In this document: positions 59,593 through 64,000 of the stretch, piece by piece
How the letters are laid out: each line of letters opens with the position of its first letter
Numbering within the stretch: position 1 is the first letter of the stretch
From: Kribbella italica
Lineage (GTDB): Bacteria > Actinomycetota > Actinomycetes > Propionibacteriales > Kribbellaceae
DNA: 64,000 nucleotides
Reading direction: 5' to 3'
Assembly: GCF_014205135.1 (NCBI RefSeq)
Contig: NZ_JACHMY010000001.1
Location: 3,596,001-3,660,000 of the forward strand
Notes under the pieces: model-generated
The model's database searches: none
Told to the model about the DNA's origin: nothing
The model's input: the letters and a program-made list of their open reading frames with translations, nothing else
Position numbers and translations under genes: made by a program

Positions 59593-60429
59593 CTATTTGA
59601 GTCCGGAAAAGGCAATACCTTCGACGACGCGACGCTGCAGTACGACGAAGAGAATCAGGACGGGAGCCATCGCCATCAGCGCGGCGGCCATCAGGACGCC
59701 GGGCGAGATCGTGCCCTGGTAACCGGCCAGTGTCGCCAGCCCGACCGAGAGCGGCATCTTCTCCGGCGACGACGTGACCACGAGCGGCCAGAGCAGGTCG
59801 GCCCACGAGGCGAGCACGGTGATGATCGCCAGCGAGATCAGTCCGGGCCGGGCGACCGGCAGCACGACCTTCCAGAACGTCTGCCACGGGTTGCAGCCGT
59901 CGAGGCGGGCGGCCTCCTCCAGCTCGGCCGGGATGGTCTTGAAGAACTGCATCATCAGGAACGTGCCGAACGCGCTGAAGATGCCGGGGGCGATGATCCC
60001 CTGGATCGAGTCGAGCCAGCCGAGCGACTGGATGATCTGGTACTGCGGGATCAGGTACACCTGGCTGGGCACCATCAGGATCGACAGGACCAGCGCCAGC
60101 ATCAGCCCCTTGAACCGGAACGACATCCGGGCGAAGGCGTAGCCGGCCATCGAGCAGAGCACCAGCTGGCCGATCGTCCGGCCCGCGGTGACCGCCACCG
60201 AGACCCAGAACTGGTCCAGGAACGGCAGCCGCTGGAACACCTCGGAGAAGTTGCTCCACTGCAGCTTCGACGGGAACACGTCCGGCGGCACCGACTGGAT
60301 CTCGGCCTGGCTGGAGAAGGCCATCTTCAGCTGCCACAGGAACGGGAACATCATCACCAGGCTGCCGAGCACCAGGACGACGTGCGCGAGCCGGTTGCTG
60401 CCCAGTCGTTGCGAGTTGCGGCTAGTCAT
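59593..60429 (-). CDS. Carbohydrate ABC transporter permease (MalG type)
   Basis: A 278-residue inner-membrane protein with six helices. VVLVLGSLVMMFPFLWQL is the first, and the EAA loop ELEEAARLDGCNPWQTFWKVVLPVARPGLI is typical of the CUT1 sugar importers. The ATPase (MsmX/MsiK type) is not encoded here and is presumably supplied from elsewhere, as is usual in actinobacteria. It overlaps the other permease by 8 bp. Confidence 0.93.
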   Translation of the reverse strand: MTSRNSQRLGSNRLAHVVLVLGSLVMMFPFLWQLKMAFSSQAEIQSVPPDVFPSKLQWSNFSEVFQRLPFLDQFWVSVAVTAGRTIGQLVLCSMAGYAFARMSFRFKGLMLALVLSILMVPSQVYLIPQYQIIQSLGWLDSIQGIIAPGIFSAFGTFLMMQFFKTIPAELEEAARLDGCNPWQTFWKVVLPVARPGLISLAIITVLASWADLLWPLVVTSSPEKMPLSVGLATLAGYQGTISPGVLMAAALMAMAPVLILFVVLQRRVVEGIAFSGLK

Positions 60430-61303
60430 AGCTCACCCACCTGCGCTGGAAGCGGAACTGGAACACCGTCAGCAGCCCGACCACGGCCAGGATCAGGACG
60501 GCGACCGCCGCGGCGTACCCGCGGTCGTTGCCGACGAAGGCCGCGTCGTAGAACAGGAAGACCAGCGACTGCGTCTTCGGCATCACCGGGTTGGTCGGCC
60601 CGAGCAGCGCGAACAGCTGGTCGAACAGCTGGAACCCGGCGATCGTGGTGACGACGGACAGGAAGAAGATCGACGGCGTCAGCAGCGGCACGGTGATCGC
60701 GCGGAACTGCTGCACCCGCGAGGCGCCGTCCAGCGACGCCGCCTCGTACAGCTCGCCGGGGATGCCCTTCAGCCCGGCCGACAGCACGATCATGTTGAAG
60801 CCGATCGACATCCACAGGCCGAGCAGCGCGACCGCGACCAGCGCGAACCACGGTTGCGTGATCCACGAAGGGCCGTCGACACCGATCACCTTCAGGGCCT
60901 GGTTCAGGACGCCGTACTCGCCGTTGTAGATGATCCGCCAGACCAGTGAGATCGCGGTCGGCAGCGCGACGTACGGCAGGAAGAACAGGGTCCGGTAGAC
61001 CATCGCGCCGCGCAGGCCGGGCCGGTTCAGCAGACTCGCGAACAGCACCGCCAGCGGGATGCCGAGCAGCACGATCGCGGTGTAGACGACCGTGTTGAGG
61101 ATCGCCCGGTAGACCTCGGCGTCGGCGACGAGCGTGGTGTAGTTCTCGGCCCCGACCCACGCGCTGCCGCCGAACGGCCCGGTCTCGGTGAAGCTGTCGT
61201 ACAGCGTCTTCAGCAACGGCCACAGGTAGAAGACCCCGACCCCGAGAAAGGTCGGCAGGACGAACAGCCAGGGCCACCCGCCGTCGGCCCGCCGTGCCTT
61301 CAC
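60422..61303 (-). CDS. Carbohydrate ABC transporter permease (MalF type)
   Basis: A 293-residue permease that starts MKARRADGGWPWLFVLPTFLGVGVFYLWPLL. The EAA loop is GELYEAASLDGASRVQQFRAITVPLLTPSIFF. Six helices span the protein. It overlaps the binding-protein gene by 4 bp and the MalG-type gene by 8 bp, so all three transporter genes are translationally linked. Confidence 0.93.
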   Translation of the reverse strand: MKARRADGGWPWLFVLPTFLGVGVFYLWPLLKTLYDSFTETGPFGGSAWVGAENYTTLVADAEVYRAILNTVVYTAIVLLGIPLAVLFASLLNRPGLRGAMVYRTLFFLPYVALPTAISLVWRIIYNGEYGVLNQALKVIGVDGPSWITQPWFALVAVALLGLWMSIGFNMIVLSAGLKGIPGELYEAASLDGASRVQQFRAITVPLLTPSIFFLSVVTTIAGFQLFDQLFALLGPTNPVMPKTQSLVFLFYDAAFVGNDRGYAAAVAVLILAVVGLLTVFQFRFQRRWVSYD

Positions 61304-62589
61304 TTCTCCTTGCCCAGCGCCTCGTCCATCTTGCCCGCGACGTCCGGTCCGACCTCGGACATCGGCTTGTCACCGCCGAACGCGGGAGCGATCTGGTCGG
61401 TCTCCAGCTTGTTCCACACCGAGGTGTCCTTGCTCACCGGGTACGGCTCGGAGTACTGCGCGGCCGCGTCGATGAACGTCTTCAGCGCGTACGGCGCGGA
61501 GCTCACGAAGTCGCCCTGCGTCCCGTTGAACGCCGGGTTGGCGGCGCCGGCCTTGGCCTGGATCAGCGCGGCGTCCTTGCTGCCGAGGAAGGCCAGGAAC
61601 GCGGCCGCGGCCTGCGGGTTCTTGGTCTTGGCGCTCATCACGTTGGCCAGCCCGTGGATCGGCGTCTTGCGCTCACCGTTCGGGGCCTTCGGGATCGGCA
61701 GGATGGCCAGGTCGTTCTTCACCGGCGACTTCAGTGCCATCGAGACCAGCCAGTTGCCGTTCCACATCATCGCGGCCTTGCCGCTGAAGAACCGCTCGCG
61801 GCCGGGCGTCTCGGCGTTCTGCGCCGCGGTCGGGGTGTAACCGGCCTTGACCATGTCGGACCAGAACTGCAGGCCCTCGACCGACTTCGGGTCGCCGTAC
61901 CCGGACTTGCCGTCCTTGATGACGTACCCGCCGTTGCTCATGATCGCCGGGTAGTAGTTGCCCTGGTTCCCCAGTTCGTCGCCGCTGGCCCAGATGCCCT
62001 TCGGGCCGAGTGCGGCCTTCAGCTTCGCGGCGGCGGCCTTGTAGTCGTCCCAGGTCCAGTCCGCGGTCGGCTCGGCCACCTTGGCCTCGGCGAAGAGCTT
62101 CTTGTTGTACCAGAACGCGATCGTGTCGAAGTCCTTCGGGACGCCGTACTGCTTGCCGTCCCAGGAGTAGAGGTCGTCCAGGGCCTGCGGGTAGTTGGCC
62201 GGGTCGACCTGCTTGCCCTCGATCAGGCCGTCCAGCGTGGCCAGCTGCTTGTTGGCCGCGAACAGCTGCAGGTTCGGGCCGTTCATCCAGAACACGTCGG
62301 GCAGGTTGTCCGAGGTGCCCTGGGTCTTCAGCTTGGTGAAGTACTGGTCGAAGGTGGCCAGCGAGATCGACACCTTGACGTTCGGGTACTTGGCGTTGAA
62401 CGCCTTGACCAGCTCCTGCATCGCGGGCTGCTGGTTGACGTCCCAGATCGCGTAGGTGAGGTCGCCCTTCACCTGGGCGGGATCGTCGGGGACCTTGGCG
62501 TCACCGGCGTCGTTGCCGGAGTTGCCGCCACAGGCCGTCAGTGCGGTGGCGGCCAGGACAACACCGGCCAGCAGAGCGGAAATTCGCAT
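61300..62589 (-). CDS. Sugar ABC transporter substrate-binding lipoprotein
   Basis: A 429-residue family-1 solute-binding protein. The ATG at 62589 gives a lipoprotein signal ending ALTAC with Cys20 lipidated, then a Gly/Asn/Asp linker. Upstream in-frame starts lie across the operator and are rejected. Family features include MQELVKAFNAKYPNVKV, VFWMNGPNLQLFAANKQLATLD, YGVPKDFDTIAFWYNKKLFAEA and GKAAMMWNGNWLVSM. The ligand is unknown; most likely a mono- or oligosaccharide or cyclitol, given the two dehydrogenases. Confidence 0.94.
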   Translation of the reverse strand: MRISALLAGVVLAATALTACGGNSGNDAGDAKVPDDPAQVKGDLTYAIWDVNQQPAMQELVKAFNAKYPNVKVSISLATFDQYFTKLKTQGTSDNLPDVFWMNGPNLQLFAANKQLATLDGLIEGKQVDPANYPQALDDLYSWDGKQYGVPKDFDTIAFWYNKKLFAEAKVAEPTADWTWDDYKAAAAKLKAALGPKGIWASGDELGNQGNYYPAIMSNGGYVIKDGKSGYGDPKSVEGLQFWSDMVKAGYTPTAAQNAETPGRERFFSGKAAMMWNGNWLVSMALKSPVKNDLAILPIPKAPNGERKTPIHGLANVMSAKTKNPQAAAAFLAFLGSKDAALIQAKAGAANPAFNGTQGDFVSSAPYALKTFIDAAAQYSEPYPVSKDTSVWNKLETDQIAPAFGGDKPMSEVGPDVAGKMDEALGKEK

Positions 62590-62617
62590 GATTTTTCTCC
62601 TCGGCTCCAGGCTCGAG

Positions 62618-62633
62618 TGGTAAAATTTTACCA
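62618..62633. promoter_or_regulatory. Perfect palindromic operator
   Basis: TGGTAAAATTTTACCA is a perfect 16-bp palindrome 28 bp before the binding-protein ATG, in the 154-bp region shared with the divergent glgX. Perfect symmetry and an AT-rich core in a GC-rich genome point to a sugar-responsive repressor such as a LacI, ROK or GntR protein. The regulator gene is not in the window. Confidence 0.7.
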
Positions 62634-62743
62634 TTGGTGCGCATGTTTGTTCAAAACAGCCTTTCATGAACACTACCAAGATCGCTAGGGACAACTCTTG
62701 CCCGTTGTGCGGTGGTTTGACACGTCATGGGCAGAATGTGCCG

Positions 62744-64000
62744 GTGACCGAAGCCACCGCCGCCCCGAACGAGCTCGGCCCTGCCCCCGACCCGGACGTC
62801 CGGCTCGGCGCGCAGGTGCACACCGACGGCACCACCTTCACGCTCTGGGCCCCGGCCGCCGAGCGGGTGGAGCTCGCGCTGCTCGGCCCGGACGGTGCCC
62901 AGCGCAACCTCGACCTGACCCACACCGGTGAGTACTGGACCGGCTTCGTCGCCGGCATCGGCCACGGCCAGCGCTACGGCTACCGCGTGCACGGCCCGTT
63001 CGACCCGTCGCACGGGCTGCGCTTCCACCCGTCCAAGCTGCTGCTCGACCCGTACGCCCGGGCCGTCGACGGCTCGCTCGACTTCACCAGCCCGCTGATC
63101 TACGACTCCTCCGACGGCGACTCGGCCGGGCACGTCCCGGTCGGCGTGGTGGTCGCGGACGGCGCACCGCCGCCGCCGATCAGCCGGCCGGTCCCGTGGA
63201 GCGAGACGGTCATCTACGAGCTGCACACCAAGGGCTTCACCAAGCTGCACCCCGACGTACCGGAGCACCAGCGTGGGACGTACGCCGGCCTGGCGCACCC
63301 GTCGGTGATCAACTATCTGACCGAGCTCGGCGTCACCTCGGTCGAGCTGCTGCCGATCCACCACTTCCTCACCGAGCCGGCGATCGCCGCCCGCGGCCTG
63401 CCGAACTACTGGGGCTACAACACGCTGAACTACTTCGCCCCGCACGGCCCGTTCTCGTCGGCCGGCTCGGCCGGTGAGCAGGTGGCCGAGTTCAAGGCGA
63501 TGGTCGCGGCGTTCCATGCGGCGGGAATCGAGGTGATCCTCGACGTCGTCTACAACCACACCGCCGAGGGCGGGTTCGACGGGCCGACGCTGAGCTTCCG
63601 CGGGATCGACAACCGCGCCTACTACCGGCTCACCCACGGCGGCGTCACCTACGACGTGACCGGCACCGGCAACTCGGTCGACACCTCGCACCCGCAGGTC
63701 CGCCGGCTGGTGATGGACTCGCTGCGCTACTGGGTCGAGGAGATGGGCGTCGACGGGTTCCGCTTCGACCTGGCGGTGACGCTGATCCGCAACGAGCGGC
63801 ACGAGGTCGACACCGTCGACCATCCCTTTCTGGCCGAGGTGGCCGCCGACCCGGTGCTCGGCCGGGTCAAGCTGATCTCCGAGCCCTGGGACGTCGGCCC
63901 GTTCGGGTACCAGGTCGGCAACTTCGGGACGCCGTGGTCGGAGTGGAACGGCAAGTTCCGCGACTCGGTCCGCGACGTGTGGCGCACGTCGTCGTACGGC
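62744..64000 (+). CDS. glgX: Glycogen debranching enzyme, N-terminal part (runs off the window)
   Basis: 419 residues of a GH13 enzyme that hydrolyses alpha-1,6 branches of glycogen. An N-terminal CBM48-like domain (FTLWAPAAERVELALLG) is followed by YGYRVHGPFDPSHGLRFHPSKLLLDPYARAV, the GlgX signature. The catalytic barrel has EVILDVVYNHTAEGG, the nucleophile Asp342 in VDGFRFDLAV, and the acid Glu380 in LISEPWDVG. Start GTG at 62744 (or 62738 in frame) has no obvious ribosome site; CAGAAT six bases before suggests a leaderless start. TreZ is less likely because of the HGPFDP signature. The 3' end is outside. Confidence 0.92.
   Translation, partial: MTEATAAPNELGPAPDPDVRLGAQVHTDGTTFTLWAPAAERVELALLGPDGAQRNLDLTHTGEYWTGFVAGIGHGQRYGYRVHGPFDPSHGLRFHPSKLLLDPYARAVDGSLDFTSPLIYDSSDGDSAGHVPVGVVVADGAPPPPISRPVPWSETVIYELHTKGFTKLHPDVPEHQRGTYAGLAHPSVINYLTELGVTSVELLPIHHFLTEPAIAARGLPNYWGYNTLNYFAPHGPFSSAGSAGEQVAEFKAMVAAFHAAGIEVILDVVYNHTAEGGFDGPTLSFRGIDNRAYYRLTHGGVTYDVTGTGNSVDTSHPQVRRLVMDSLRYWVEEMGVDGFRFDLAVTLIRNERHEVDTVDHPFLAEVAADPVLGRVKLISEPWDVGPFGYQVGNFGTPWSEWNGKFRDSVRDVWRTSSYG

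Overview
The window is high-GC DNA from an actinobacterium. GTG starts, 1- and 4-bp stop/start overlaps, leaderless starts and an rRNA operon without spacer tRNAs are typical. The gene content (gatCAB, ligA, mnmA, cysteine desulfurase, etfBA, PucR and M20/enolase genes) suggests Propionibacteriales, most likely a Kribbella-like organism; that assignment is inferred from memory, not from a search.

Layout. 1-3812 (minus): branched-chain amino acid genes ilvN (cut), ilvB and ilvD, with an Ile/Leu/Val-rich leader peptide and attenuator before ilvB. 3834-8443 (minus): a helical protein of unknown function, a P-loop kinase, a MoaD/ThiS-like protein overlapping a BNR-repeat protein, a 2-hydroxyacid dehydrogenase and a DinB-like protein. 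8553-11215 (plus): an FAD oxidoreductase/methyltransferase pair resembling the tuberculostearic acid (10-methyl fatty acid) genes. 11385-13048 (plus): a PQQ-type sugar dehydrogenase lipoprotein and a small membrane stress protein. 13097-16394 (minus): gatCAB. 16632-17276: an ACT-domain protein followed by an IS30-family element that landed in the loop of its terminator hairpin. 18809-26073 (minus): two membrane proteins, ligA, and a sulfur-relay operon (cysteine desulfurase, mnmA, a MetE-like protein).

26214-39545 (plus) is the most interesting part. It is a tightly coupled run of nine genes: an SxxK serine hydrolase, a four-component peptide ABC importer made of SBP, permease, permease-ATPase fusion and ATPase, a 1112-residue fusion of an S9 peptidase to a second SxxK hydrolase, an M20 hydrolase, a GNAT acyltransferase and an enolase-superfamily N-succinylamino acid racemase. 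The last three match the known irreversible D-to-L amino acid pathway (succinyltransferase, racemase, desuccinylase). The whole island can be read as import and breakdown of peptides containing D-residues, ending in L-amino acids.

39534-45210: DUF998 and TetR genes around a candidate operator, 1.7 kb of non-coding G-rich tandem repeats, a PucR regulator and a PPOX-family protein. 45303-51003 (minus): a complete 16S-23S-5S rRNA operon with promoter and terminator. 51225-57377: etfBA, two methyltransferases, a hexapeptide acyltransferase, a membrane protein and an enoyl-CoA hydratase. 57521-62589 (minus): a carbohydrate ABC transporter with two Gfo/Idh/MocA dehydrogenases behind a perfect 16-bp palindrome. 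62744 to the end: the start of a glycogen debranching enzyme (glgX).
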